Positions 47,503 through 59,110 of a stretch of 64,000 nucleotides of DNA are shown here, one piece after another. The stretch spans positions 124,721,983 to 124,785,982 of the forward strand of contig OW121742.1 of assembly GCA_933228675.1 (NCBI GenBank), written 5' to 3'. Source of the stretch: Stomorhina lunata (Eukaryota > Arthropoda > Insecta > Diptera > Rhiniidae). Within the stretch, counting starts at the first letter, position 1. The number at the start of each line of letters is the position of its first letter. The notes under the pieces are model-generated. The model was given only the letters and a program-made list of their open reading frames with translations, ran no database searches and was not told the origin of the DNA. Position numbers and translations under genes: made by a program.

Positions 47503-48849
47503 TATTTTTTCTTTACCGGACTTGAACCGGACTCGAACTTTTTTCAATCTTTGTCTTCTCATTAACAGATTAAGGTACCTAGTAGTCCTAATAGACCGTG
47601 GCTTCCATGATTAAATGGTTTTGCCTTAGGATATTTTTCCTGAATTTCCTGGCATTGTCTAAAAACAACATTTACCCAATTACGCCAATGCACAAAAATT
47701 TGATTTATTTATTTTGTAAAGGCTGCTAAATTTTTTTCCTTTATAATAAGAAGAAAAAAACAGAGAAACCAACATAAAAAACAAAGCGTTAAAAAATTTT
47801 CCTCCTTTAATTTTTTTTACAAACCGGAAATGAAATTTCACTACTTAGCTGGTGGAAGTTAGTGTTTACTTTTTTTTGCTCGACATTAATTTTATTCCCA
47901 CATTTTTATTGTTTTCCTGAGGCAAGATTTGCTTTTATTTTTCTTTTTGCAAATTTATATATAAAAAGTTTTTTTTTGTTTTGATTTCTTCCCCTCCAGA
48001 ATTTGTGTTTTTTTTTATATTTTTTGTGTTAATGCAATTAACCTAAATTAAATTGTTTGTTGTTTTCGGCTTTTGTGGGAATATAAATTATTTCTGTATT
48101 TTTTATTGTTATTTTCTTTTTTTCATACTTTTTATATTTTTCTGCAACAAAACAACTATATAATAACTACAACAATTTTAACACAATAAATTTATAACAA
48201 ACTTAAACTCAAACTCAAATAAAATAACACAGAAGCCTTGCGAGTTAAAGTACATTGGGTAAGTACAAGTATTTTATTTTTCATGTGAAAATATTTCAAT
48301 TTTCATAAAACTTTAAATGAGAAAATACAATAAATAAAATGTTTGTAAATTAATTTAAATGAACAAAAATAAAATTCCATTAAAATTCCATTACACACAT
48401 AAAAACTGAGTATTGCATACACATACTATTGAAAATAAATACATATGTACGTTACACTCGAATAAAATCCTTTTAAGGATATGTGTGTCATTTAAATTCC
48501 CTAAGCAGCAGAAAAGAAAAAATCAATTTTTCCATTTATGAAAAGCAAACAAAAATCATTCACCAAAAATTAAATCACGTAGGCTTATACGCATTATTCC
48601 CATTTATTATTAAAATCTCATTAATCATAAGGATTTGGAAATCCTTCAAACGAAACCTGGTTACATGCGACATTTTTATAATTAAAAGTTCTAATACAAG
48701 GAAAACTTTTGTTTAAGAAAAAATTCACTTGAGAGCTTAATTCGAAATTCTAATTTTGAAATAATCATCAAAAGGCTTAAAAAAAGCAATTATATATGTA
48801 AAGATAATTTTAAACATCTTCTCATCATATCCCGTTTAAGTTCATTAGA
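47503..48849. other. Spacer between family-B arrays 1 and 2
   Basis: Contains T-rich and A-rich DNA, with a 5'UTR-like stretch around 48130-48258 (ACAACTATATAATAACTACA) and a good donor match TTGG|GTAAGTAC at 48258. An acceptor-like ACACAG at 48232 would bound a 26-nt microexon, but I find no consistent coding frame. The 77-codon ORF at 48483-48716 is unrecognised and weak. Confidence 0.4.
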
Positions 48850-49884
48850 TACTTTTCTATAGATAAGACTCTTTATTAGGCCAATTTTTCTATAGAAAAA
48901 ATTACGATAGGCTAATTTTTATATAGAAAAAAAGACGAAAGGCAAATTTTTCTATAGAAAAAATGACGAAAGACAAATTTTTCTTTAAAAAAAATGACGA
49001 AAGACAAATTTTTCTATAGAAAAAATGACGAAAGGCAAATTTTTCTATAGAAAAAATGAAGAAAGGCAAATTTTTCTATAGAAAAAATGAAGAAAGGCAA
49101 ATTTTTCTATAGAAAAAATGACGAAAGGCAAATTTTTCTATAAAAAAAATTACGAAATGCAAATTTTTCTATAAAAAATGACGAAAGGCCAATTTTTCTA
49201 TAAAAAAAATGACGAAAGGCCAATTTTTTATAGAAAAAATGAAAGGCAAAATTTTCTATAAAAAAAATGACAAAAAGCAAATTTTCTATGCAAAAATTAC
49301 GAAAAGCAAATTTTTCTATAGAAAAAATGAAGAGAGACACATTTTTTTATAGAGAAAATAATGAAAGCCAAATTTTTCTATAGAATAAATGACGAAAGGC
49401 AAATTTTTCTATAGAAAAAATGACGAAAGGCAAATTTTTCTATAGAAAAAATGACGAAAGGCAAATTTTTCTATAGAAAAAATGACGAAAGGCAAATTTT
49501 TCTATAGAAAAAATGACGAAAGGCAAATTTTTCTATAGAAAAAATGACGAAAGGCAAATTTTTCTATAGAAAAAATGACGAAAGGCAAATTTTTCTATAG
49601 AAAAAATGACGAAAGGCAAATTTTTCTATAGAAAAAATGACGAAAGGCAAATTTTTCTATAGAAAAAATGACGAAAGGCAAATTTTTCTATAGAAAAAAT
49701 GACGAAAGGCAAATTTTTCTATAGAAAAAATGACGAAAGGCAAATTTTTCTATAGAAAAAATGACGAAAGGCAAATTTTTCTATAGAAAAAATGACGAAA
49801 GGCAAATTTTTCTATAGAAAAAATGACGAAAGGCAAATTTTTCTATAGAAAAAATGACGAAAGGCAAATTTTTCTATAGAAAAC
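48850..49884 (+). repeat. Family-B 31-bp satellite, forward, array 2
   Basis: About 33 units of AAATTTTTCTATAGAAAAAA followed by TGACGAAAGGC. The stretch 49380-49870 is almost perfectly uniform, so it amplified recently, while the left side is diverged. Confidence 0.96.
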
Positions 49885-50755
49885 TTTCTATAGAAAAATT
49901 GGCCTATCGTCATTTTTTCTCTAGAAAACCTGGGCTCTTGACATATTTTTTCTGTAGAAAATTTTGATTTTCGTAATTTTTGCTAAAGAAAAGTTTGCCT
50001 TCCGTCATTTTTTGTATATAAGAACTTGCCTTTCGTCATTTTTTCTATAGAAAAATTGGCCAAACGTCATTTTTTCTATAGAAAAATTGGTCTATCGTCA
50101 TTTTTTCTAAAAAAAAAATTGATCTGTTGTCATGATTTCTATAGAAAACTTGGCCTATCGTCATTTTTCTGTAGAAAACTTGGCCGTTCGTCATTTCTTC
50201 TATAGAAAACTTGGCCTATCGTAATTTTTTCTATAGAAAAACTTGCCTTTCGTCATATTTTTTTCTATAGAAAAATTTTCCTGTCATCGTACTTTTTCCA
50301 TAGAAAAACAAGCCTATCGTCATTTTTTTCTATTGAAAAATTTGCCTTTCGTCATTTTTCTCTATAATATATTTGATTTTTTTTACTTTTTCTAGAGAAA
50401 AATTTGATTTTCTACATTTGTTCTATAAAAAATTTTGATTTTCTTTATTTTTTTATAGAAAAATTTGCCTTTCTTCACTTTGTTGTGGAAAAATTGAAAT
50501 ATCATAGTTTTTTCTATAGACAAATTTGCCTGTCTTCATTTTTTCTATAGAAAAATTTACCTTTCTTCACTTTGTTGTGGAAAAATTGGAATATCATCGT
50601 TTTTTCTATAGACAAATTTGCCTGTCTTCATTTTTTCTATAGAAAAATTTTCTTTTAGTTATTTTTTCTATAGAAAGATTTGTTTATTGTTGTTTTTTCT
50701 ATAAAAAATTTGACTTTCGTCATTTTTTCTATAGAAAAATATGCCTTTTATCTTT
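49885..50755 (-). repeat. Family-B 31-bp satellite, reverse, array 3
   Basis: Directly abuts array 2 in opposite orientation; the switch occurs in TTTCTATAGAAAACTTTCTA near 49875. Units are strongly diverged, in contrast with the uniform end of array 2. A ~75-bp segment with CTTCACTTTGTTGTGG is duplicated (50474 and 50566). Confidence 0.92.
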
Positions 50756-51265
50756 ACGTATTGAGACCTAATCTGATGGAAACTCACCCCTTTCATTAGG
50801 TTGAAATTTTCTTAAAAAGTGGGAGTGATGGTATATGCGTTTTCTCCAAAAAGCAGGCGGAGTTTATTTAAGCATTTAATTTGTATTTTTGTTTATGATT
50901 TCCTTTAGTACAAATATCAATTGCTTTTTAATTAGTTTAATTAAAAAAGCAATTAAAAATGTCAAGCCTTTTTACTATTTACGATACAATTCTTTAACTG
51001 CAAAAGGTCACAATTAATGGCTGCCTTATTTATGACACTTTAGAGGCAACAAACCCGTCTCCTACCAGGTGTTACCCTCATATTTATTACACGTCTTATC
51101 GTACAATAACATTTTACAACTCAGTCATAAATTTTGAAAAACACAAACGTTTTATTTCCTAAGTATTTTGAAATATTTGCTTAAGTAACGACTAATAAAT
51201 TATAAATATATTTTTTTGTGAAATTACCTTGATTTTTTTTATTATTTTATTTCTATTTAAAAAAG
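50756..51265. other. Unique DNA before the terminal-exon-like ORF
   Basis: Unique AT-rich sequence. It ends in TTTTATTTCTATTTAAAAAAG, a usable but A-interrupted acceptor at 51265. Confidence 0.45.
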
Positions 51266-51393
51266 GCCTACGAATTTTAATTGCTCGAGAAGTCTATCGC
51301 AATATAAAAGAAGAGTCTCAAAACCAGGAGTTCGAGGGAGTAGAGCAGCATTTGGCTGAGGAGACGGATACAATGCAGCAATTATTTATTTAG
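51266..51393 (+). CDS. Unrecognised terminal-exon-like ORF (last ~42 residues of a protein)
   Basis: Starting after AG at 51265 in phase 1, the frame reads LRILIAREVYRNIKEESQ, then NQEFEGVEQHLAEETDTMQQ, LFI and TAG at 51391-51393. Composition changes sharply (many Glu, Gln, Arg codons with G/C) against roughly 20-25% GC around it, and the peptide is amphipathic and helix-like. There is no start codon upstream in frame, so it would be a 3' exon. AATAAA signals at 52039 and 52047 could end its transcript. It lies between family-B arrays 3 and 4. I do not recognise the protein. It might be an alternative last exon of an upstream gene, the end of a separate gene, or a captured or dead exon. Confidence 0.45.
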
Positions 51394-52577
51394 AGGAGTA
51401 ATTTGCACGACAAGTTGATGTTTAATAATTTTGGCATGTGCTTTGTTCTACGAGACCAAGTTAACAGAGTTAACCCAGTTTGTAGTGGGTTCAGCTTTTT
51501 ACAGAAAATATAAAAAGAGAAGGTCATTTCGAGTTTGTAACTTCAAAATATTTGTTAGCACGTCAATAGCTTGTTTTTAATATTTTACATACAAGTTAAA
51601 CTAAACAAAACAACAACATACTCTTAAGATATACTTAAACCAAGGCATGTTTATGCATGCGTGCTTTAAGCCAATTAAATCTATTAACGAATATGTAACA
51701 ATGTAAGTAAGAAATCAAGCACATATTCTTTTTTTGTAAATTAGAAAACGAAAGCTTTAGCTCTTGAAGTTAGAACTAGTGAACATTTTTATAAACTATT
51801 TTTATAGATTTTATAAAAAAAAAACAATTCTATGAAAAAGATTTTATAACTTTTATTACAATTATTTGTTATTCATTTAATTTTTCTCATTATTTGTATA
51901 ATTTTATTACTTTACATCCTACTTTTTGTTCAAAGGCCGAAAATGCCTATTAATATTTAGTCCTTAAGTATTAATTAAAATTTATGTTTATAGTATAAAA
52001 GACCATAAACGACGAAAACTAAATGTATATAAAACAAAAATAAAGCAATAAATGAAATGAAAGCAAATAACAGCTAAACGAGAGCAAAAAATCTAATTAA
52101 ATTATATTGTTTCCGTTACTAATTAAGGGCTAAAATGGTCATAGCAGACATCCTCCTGAGCCTGAGTCTTTTAACACAAATTGTAACAAATACACAAAAA
52201 ATAATAAAGAGCCAAATGAAAGGAGATAGGGCCATAATGATTACTGGAGGACATGCTAATATTTACCAGAATTTCAGTCAATCACCAGCAAGTTAAGGCA
52301 AAATATAAAATTTGATGTTATTGTTTAATTTTTTGGACCAGAGAAAAAATTAAATTTAATTAGAAGATATTTTGATATAACTTTAACTTGAAAACCATTC
52401 CAGAAAATAATCAAAAAACATTTTAGGAGGAGGTAAGTATTTATAAGATAATAAATCTAATAAAACAGAAACCAATCCAATTATTTCAGCTTTAACTAAA
52501 CAACACCCTAAGGTATGCTTTAAAAAATTAACAATTTGAAACAAAGAGAATTAAGAGAAAGAAATATAATAGATTAA
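51394..52577. other. Possible 3'UTR and unique DNA
   Basis: Follows the ORF at 51266-51393. AATAAA occurs at 52039-52044 and 52047-52052. No other feature is supported. Confidence 0.35.
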
Positions 52578-53902
52578 ATTTTTCTATAGAAAAAATTACG
52601 AAATGCAAACTTTTCTATAGAAAAATGACGATAGGCCAATTTTTCTATAGAAAAATGACGACAGGCCAATTTTTCTTAAGAAATAATGACGAAAGCAAAA
52701 TTTTTCTAAAGAAAAAATGACGATATTAAAATTTTTCTATAAAAAAAATTACAATAGGTAAATTTTCTATAGAAAAAATGTAGAACGGCAAATGTTTCTA
52801 AAGAAAACATGACGAAAGGCCTATTTTTCTATAGAAAAAATGACGAAAGGCAAATTTTTCTATAGAAAAAATGGCGAAAAGCAAATTTTTCTATAGAAAA
52901 AATGACGAAAGACAAAATTTTCTATAGAAAAAATGACGAAAGGCAAATTTTTCTATAGAAAAAATGACGAAAGGCAAATTTTTCTATAGAAAAAATGACG
53001 AAAGGCAAATTTTTCTATAGAAAAAATGACGAAAGGCAAATTTTTCTATAGAAAAAATGACGAAAGGCAAATTTTTCTATAGAAAAAATGACGAAAGGCA
53101 AATTTTTCTATAGAAAAAATGACGAAAGGCAAATTTTTCTATAGAAAAAATGACGAAAGGCAAATTTTTCTGTAGAAAAAATGACGAAAGTCAAATTTTT
53201 CTATAAAAAAAATGACGAAAGGCAAATTTTTCTATGGAAAAAATGACGAAAGGCAAATTTTTCTATAGAAAAAATGACGAAAGGCAAATTTTTCTATAGA
53301 AAAAATGACGAAAGGCAAATTTTTCTATAGAAAAAATGACGAAAGGCAAATTTTTCTATAGAAAAAATGACGAAAGGCAAATTTTTCTACAGAAAAAATG
53401 ACAATAGGCCACTTTTTCTATAGAAAAGATGTCGATAGGTAAATTCTATCGAAAAAATGGCGATAGCTAAGTTTTCTACAGAAAAAATGACGATAGGAAA
53501 AGTTTTTTATAGAAAAAAATATTTTCTATAGAAAAAATACGATACGCCAAGTTTTCTTTAGAAAAAATGACGATAGGCCAAGTTTTTTATAGAAAAATTA
53601 ACGATAGGCCAGGTTTTTTTTATAGAAAAAATGACGATAAGCCAAGTTTTCTATAGAAAAATGACGATAGGCCAATTTTTCTATTGAGAAAATTACAATA
53701 GGCCAAATTTTCTATAGAAAAAATTACTATAGGCCAATTTTTCTATAGAAAAAATGGATTTAGGCAAATTTTTCTATAGGAAAAATGACGAGAGTCCAAT
53801 TTTTCTATAGAAAAAATGACGTTAGGCAAATTTTTCTATAGAAAAATTACTGTAGGCAAATTTTCTTGAGAAAAAATAACGATAGGCAAAGTTTTCTATA
53901 CC
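52578..53902 (+). repeat. Family-B 31-bp satellite, forward, array 4
   Basis: About 43 units. The centre (52830-53395) is nearly uniform (TGACGAAAGGC type) and the flanks are diverged, with GATAGGCCAAG-type units toward the right. Confidence 0.95.
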
Positions 53903-53932
53903 TTCCGATTCAAAGTAGAGATGGTGAGTCAT

Positions 53933-54151
53933 CCAAAAACTACTGACCCATACTAAAACAGCTGAGTCATCCTTAAATTGCTAAGTCATCCTTAAACTGG
54001 AAAGTCATTCTAAAATTTCTGATTCATTTTAAAATTGATGAGTCATTCTAAAAGTGCAAAATCATTCTTAAACTCCTGAGTCATCCTAAAAATGCTGATT
54101 CGTAATAAAACTGCTGATCGTCCTAAAACAGCAGAGTCATCCCAAAACTAG
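53933..54151 (+). repeat. ~20-bp degenerate repeat, right copy
   Basis: About eleven diverged units of TGCTGAGTCATCCTAAAAC, the mirror image of the array at 46406-46560. Confidence 0.75.
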
Positions 54152-55199
54152 TCTTTTAAAAAAATTCTGGGAGTTCTCTATGAAAAGTATAAGTTTATGA
54201 TATAAGTTTTCTATAGAAAAGTTTATGATAGGTTGAGTTTCGATAATGGGTAAAGTTTTCATTGGAAAAGCTGATGATGGGCTGGACATAATCTAAGATA
54301 TGGTCTACGATATACACTTAAACTTTTACTGTTATATAGACTTAGACTTATACAACTCTGGTATTAACATAGTTTCAGGCATAAACTAAGATATTGTTTA
54401 GGATATAGATTTTAACATAAATTAAATAATTTGTGTATCAAGGAAAAAGTTAATTATATATCAGAAAATCAATAAATTTACCCACATTTGTCAATAGACA
54501 TTACCAAAACTTATTAAATATTTATATATTTCTAAAAGAACCATTCCACTTTATTCCCAAACTTAATTCTTCCACAGACTTCCTTTATTCAAAACAACTT
54601 GTCCAATTAATTTACGAGAAAAAAATCTTTACCAAACTTTCACACGACATTTTTTGTTTTGTTCTCTTTGGAATTTTCCATCTTAAACTAAAACACCTCA
54701 TGGCCTAAATGTCCTTAGAGTAAAATTATTTAAGACAAACAAAGAAAACTCGAACATAAATTTCACTTATTAATTTTATCAATCTTTCACAATTCTCGCC
54801 CGAAAAGTATGCAACATACTTTGGAAATTTTTGGAAATATTTAAGTGAATAATAGGGAAAATATTTCAAGCAAACGCCAAACACACACATACACACTTAG
54901 TCATACGCTTACATCTACACCCTAAAGTAAAGTTTCAATTAACCATAAGAAAATTAACTCAAAAAGTTTTCTCGTTGTTGTTTCTTTGTTGCTCTTAACT
55001 GGTATATAAAGATGCTTAACGTTTTTCGTTGCCTTTTTTGTTGTTTTATTTTCATACAGTTACTTGGCAAAATTCCTAAGTCCAATATAACAAACTTTAC
55101 GATTTTGGTTTAGTTTTTTGTGATATGTTTCGCTACAAGTATAAGGGAAACATGTAAGTTAGTCCTTTTATTTGTAACTGTATACTATTTACTCGAATA
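54152..55199. other. Non-coding stretch
   Basis: A few degenerate ATAGACTTAGACTTA and CTAAGATAT motifs near 54290-54410 recall the 12-bp satellite. No gene is seen. Confidence 0.5.
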
Positions 55200-55480
55200 G
55201 CTCCGGAAACGGAAATATACTTCTATACAATCCTAGAATACATTTATAGGCACAAAAGATTGTCAAGCTTTAAACTAAATATGAATTTTTAAGTTTTGCT
55301 AAAATTTTAGCTTAGCATCATAAAAAGGATATAAGGCAACATCCTGAAATAATTTATTTATGAATATAAGATTTTATGTCAAGCTTACACACTAAAAACT
55401 ACAAGTTGTGGTATAACAATTTATGAAAAATTCATTATCCTGGCAAGGATATTTTTAAAAATCTTGAATTTTTTTAAGTT
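55200..55480 (+). repeat. GGATAT dispersed repeat, copy A (~280 bp)
   Basis: Contains AAACGGAAATATAC, TGTCAAGCT, AAAAAGGATAT (55322-55332), ACTACAAGTTGTGGTATAAC and GCAAGGATATTTTTAAAAAT in that order. The same landmarks occur in copy B and in the tandem block at 58150. Confidence 0.7.
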
Positions 55481-56629
55481 TTCTTTATTAACAAGTTTTA
55501 GTATTCAAGTTTTGGTTAGATTTTATTCATGAGAAGGTTAAAGGAACTTTTTTGAAGAATTTCTGACGTTAAATATTATTGGTAAAGGATCGATATGATT
55601 CTACTTAGTCTAATTTTTCCTCAGTTTATGTGACGTTTTTGCAGCTCTCATTTCTTATATAGTTTTGTTTGTTATATGTTAGTGTATTATAAAAAGCAAA
55701 AAAGATCTCAAAACTTTTTGATAAGTTTATTAGCCCAAGAAATGTTGGAAACTGAACTAACAGATGAAGAGGGAGTACAATCCTAATCCTTAGAAAGGTT
55801 GATATTGGCACGATATTAAAAGTTTTCCTTACAACAAACACTCGTAAGTACTTATTCGTACAATAACTTTTCCCAGCATAGAAGTATATTAAAGAATACA
55901 CATACACATGTATTTATAAGTTAATATGTATGTGTGTCACCATTCACACATTTATTATTCAAGTCTTTATGAATACGTATAACTTAATAATGTTAATGTA
56001 TAAGATCTTTTTTATACAAAAAAAAAACTATTTGAAACCTTTCTAAAACTATTTTCATAAAGTTAAAGTGATAAAATTCAAAAATAACCTAAATAACAAG
56101 AACTGGCTTAAGCGCCAAGACACCCGCACACAAACATATCCTGTGTCAACTAAAACTTATTTAAATGTATAAAATAACCATAAATAGAAAACTAGGAAAG
56201 CTCTTTTATGTTATAAATACTCATTCATACCCATAAGTGGCTAAAAGGAAAAGTAGTGCTAAAGCTTTTAAATAAAATTTTAAAGGTATTTTCTGTTATT
56301 TATACACACACCAAAACCATAGCCCTAACAAAAAACTGACTCTTTTAAATTAAATGAAATTTAATTAAATTAAAATTTACACATTGTTAAAAATCCTTGA
56401 TATTCTTTTTTTTCTATTTACTCTAATAGTGAAAATAATAGACTCTATATGAATACAAATACAGGCTTACTTACGCATGCATACACTCACATAACCATCA
56501 AATGACATTTATAACATTTTGAATATATGAACGAATGTAATGCTGGCGAACATGTTTAAAGCTCTATATATTTATGTATGTTTGTGATCCTTTTTGGTGT
56601 ACTGTTGAAAAATTTTCAACTTTTTTTCA
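55481..56629. other. Non-coding stretch
   Basis: AT-rich with ACACATACACA-type runs. The 93-codon minus-strand ORF at 55626-55907 has no recognisable domain and no start or splice context, so it is not called. Confidence 0.5.
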
Positions 56630-56934
56630 TATAAAAACGGAAATCTACTGTTAACATACGACTTACATAGGCATAGACAAACATTTAAACGGATTTCTAG
56701 GCATGAAACAGTGTCAAGCTAAAAAAAAAACTATATACGAATTTTAAAAATTTTTAAATTTTAAACATATTTTTGTTTGACACCAAAAAAAGGATATGAG
56801 AAGAGATCCCGAAATACTTCACTTATAAAGATTCAATTTAAGTTTTATCTTGCAAGGAAAAAACTATAAGTTGTGGCATTAAAAATTAATTTAAATTTTT
56901 GATCATTTCACGGATATTTTAAAAATTTAATTTC
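56630..56934 (+). repeat. GGATAT dispersed repeat, copy B
   Basis: Landmarks as in copy A: AAACGGAAATCTAC, GTGTCAAGCT, AAAAAAAGGATAT (56785-56796), ACTATAAGTTGTGGCATTAA and CGGATATTTTAAAAATTT. It passes straight into a family-A array. Confidence 0.7.
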
Positions 56935-58095
56935 AAAATTTTTTCTAAAAATTTTCTATAAAAATAGAAATTTTTTGAAAAATTTTATATAAAATTAGAA
57001 AATTTCCTATAATTATACGAAATTTTTGATAAATTTTCCTTTAAAAATATGATTTTTTTTTTTTTTTTTATATAAATAGAAAATTTTTGAAAAATTTCTT
57101 ATAAAATTAGAAAATGTTTGAAATATTTCTTATAAAATTATAAAATGTTTGAAATATTTCCTATAAAAATTGAAAATTTTTGAAAAATTTTCTATAAAAA
57201 TAGAAAATTTTTTAAAAATTTCCTATAAAAATAGAAACTTTTTTAAAAATTTCCTATAAAAATAGGAAATTTTTTTAAAATTTTCTATAAAAATAGAAAA
57301 TTTTTTAAAAATTTCCTATAAAAATAGAAAATTTTTTAAAAATTTCCTATAAAAATAGAAAATTTTTTAAAAATTTCCTATAAAAATATAAAATTTTTGA
57401 AAAATTTCCTATAAAAATAGAAAATTTTTGAAAAATTTCCTATAAAAATAGAAAATTTTTTAAAAATTTCCCATAAAAGTAGAAAATTTTTGAAAAATTT
57501 CCTATAAAAATAGAAAATTTTTTAAAAATTTCCTATAAAAATAGAAAATTTTTTAAAAATTTCCTTAACAAATAGAAAATTTTTTAAAAATTTCCTATAA
57601 AAATAGAAAATTTTTTAAAAATTTCCTATAAAAATAGAAAATTTTTTAAAAATTTCCTATAAAAATAGAAAATTTTTTAAAAATTTCCTATAAAAATAGA
57701 AAATTTTTTAAAAATTTCCTATAAAAATAGAAAATTTTTTAAAAATTTCTTATAAAAATAGAAAATTTTTTAAAAATTTCCTATACAAATAGAAAATTTT
57801 TTAAAAATTTCCTATAAAAATAGAAAATTTTTTAAAAATTTCCTATAAAAATAGAAAATTTTTAAAAAATTTCATATAAAAATAGAAAATTTTTAAAAAA
57901 TTTCCTATAAAAATAGAAAATTTTTTAAAAATTTCCTATAAAAATAGAAAATTTTTTAAAAATTTCCTATAAAAATAGAAAATTTTTTAAAAATTTCCTA
58001 TAAAAATAGAAAATTTTTTAAAAATTTAATATAAAAATAGAAAATTTTTTAAAAATTTCCTATAAAAATAGAAAATTTTTGAAAAATTCTAAAAT
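56935..58095 (+). repeat. Family-A 31-bp array, forward, TTTTTTAAAAA loop variant
   Basis: About 37 units. Here the loop centre is T instead of G (AAATTTTTTAAAAATTTCC), fixed across most of the array, while the other arrays keep G. The left end is degenerate and continuous with GGATAT copy B. Confidence 0.95.
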
Positions 58096-58149
58096 TTCTA
58101 TATTATTCGATTTATCATTAAATTTTGAAAAAATTTTATATTTTCGGCT

Positions 58150-59110
58150 GGTACTAAAAAAAGGATATTCACATAAAGTCTTTTTTAAAATTCGTTATCC
58201 CTGTAATTTTTTGTTACAATTTTCAGCGGTAGGATTTCTTCAAACTTACTACAATTTGTTTAGTTTAAACTGTTGCCGAATAATAGGTCCTTATTAAGGA
58301 TACAAAAAACAGATTAAAAACTTTTTTTCGGTCGACAAAAACGAAATACTTAAAATAAAAGATTAATGGAATAGTTTAATTAAAAGAGGTAAGTTCTTGA
58401 AACTTTATTTGCTTTCTTGCCTTAAAGTCATCAAATATATTGGATGTCTAAAAAAGGATATATTGGTATAAATAAGAATTAATAAATTATTTCACCCAAA
58501 CTTAGTGACAGGATTCTCGACGTATAACTACAAAATTTGCCGTTCCACGTTTTAAGAAATAATAAGCCCTTGTCAAAGATTGTAGGGGGTAAATATGTAT
58601 ATAAAGAAAAAATTAAGTTTTTCTACATAAAATTAACAAGAAGATTTCATTGCATCAAAATGTAATAAAATGGTTCAAATAATTAATTACTATATCGTTT
58701 AGTCATGTAAAGTCATTAAATATCCGGAATACCTTAAAAAGGATATATGAGATCTATTAAGAATAATGAAGTTTTTGCACCCAAATTTATGTAGTGTGAT
58801 CCTGAACATATAACTACAAGTTGTGGTGTTCAAATTTTTACGAAATAACAGGTCCTAGTCAAGGATTAAAGTGGATTAAAATGTTTATTGAGCAAATTTT
58901 TAATTTTAAGTTTATTATTTTCAAAATTTAGGTTCATAATAAATTTATTAAGCCATAACACTGGATAAAGATGTATATTTTATTTATCTTCCCAAAAAAA
59001 AGGATATCTGACAAACTTCTTAAATATTTAATTCTCAATAACGAAAATTTCTCCCAGTCATAAGTGAAATAAGCCATAAATTGTTATATAAAAATTTAAC
59101 CAAATTTATG
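58150..59110 (+). repeat. GGATAT repeat, tandem block of about four diverged ~290-bp units
   Basis: AAAAAAGGATAT cores at 58155, 58450, 58734 and 58994 (spacings 295, 284 and 260). Units 2 and 3 also share TAAAGTCATYAAATAT upstream, ATAACTACAA about 80 bp downstream, and a CCTNGTCAAGGATT end. The 72-codon ORF at 58079-58297 spans the satellite/repeat boundary and is not a gene. Confidence 0.7.

Larger units (their letters stand above)
46406..54151. mobile_element. Candidate Foldback-like composite (mirrored 20-bp and 31-bp arrays)
   Basis: Order from left: 20-bp repeat (reverse), family-B 31-bp array (reverse), 1.35-kb spacer, family-B (forward), family-B (reverse), 1.8-kb spacer with a coding-like exon, family-B (forward), 20-bp repeat (forward). 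The outermost modules mirror each other, so the block is a long inverted repeat built of tandem units. Drosophila FB elements have this kind of terminus, with repeat length rising inward through roughly 10-, 20- and 31-bp modules. The 11-bp array just left (45411-46380) would fit as the outer module on that side. I see no target duplication or FB/NOF protein, so the assignment is by architecture only. It may be one element or two abutting at 49885. Confidence 0.35.

Noticed and set aside
48233..48258. 26-nt microexon between ACACAG and GTAAGTAC
   Set aside because: The acceptor lacks a pyrimidine tract, and joining to 51266 in the required phase meets a stop. The donor may belong to a non-coding first exon, but nothing shows it.
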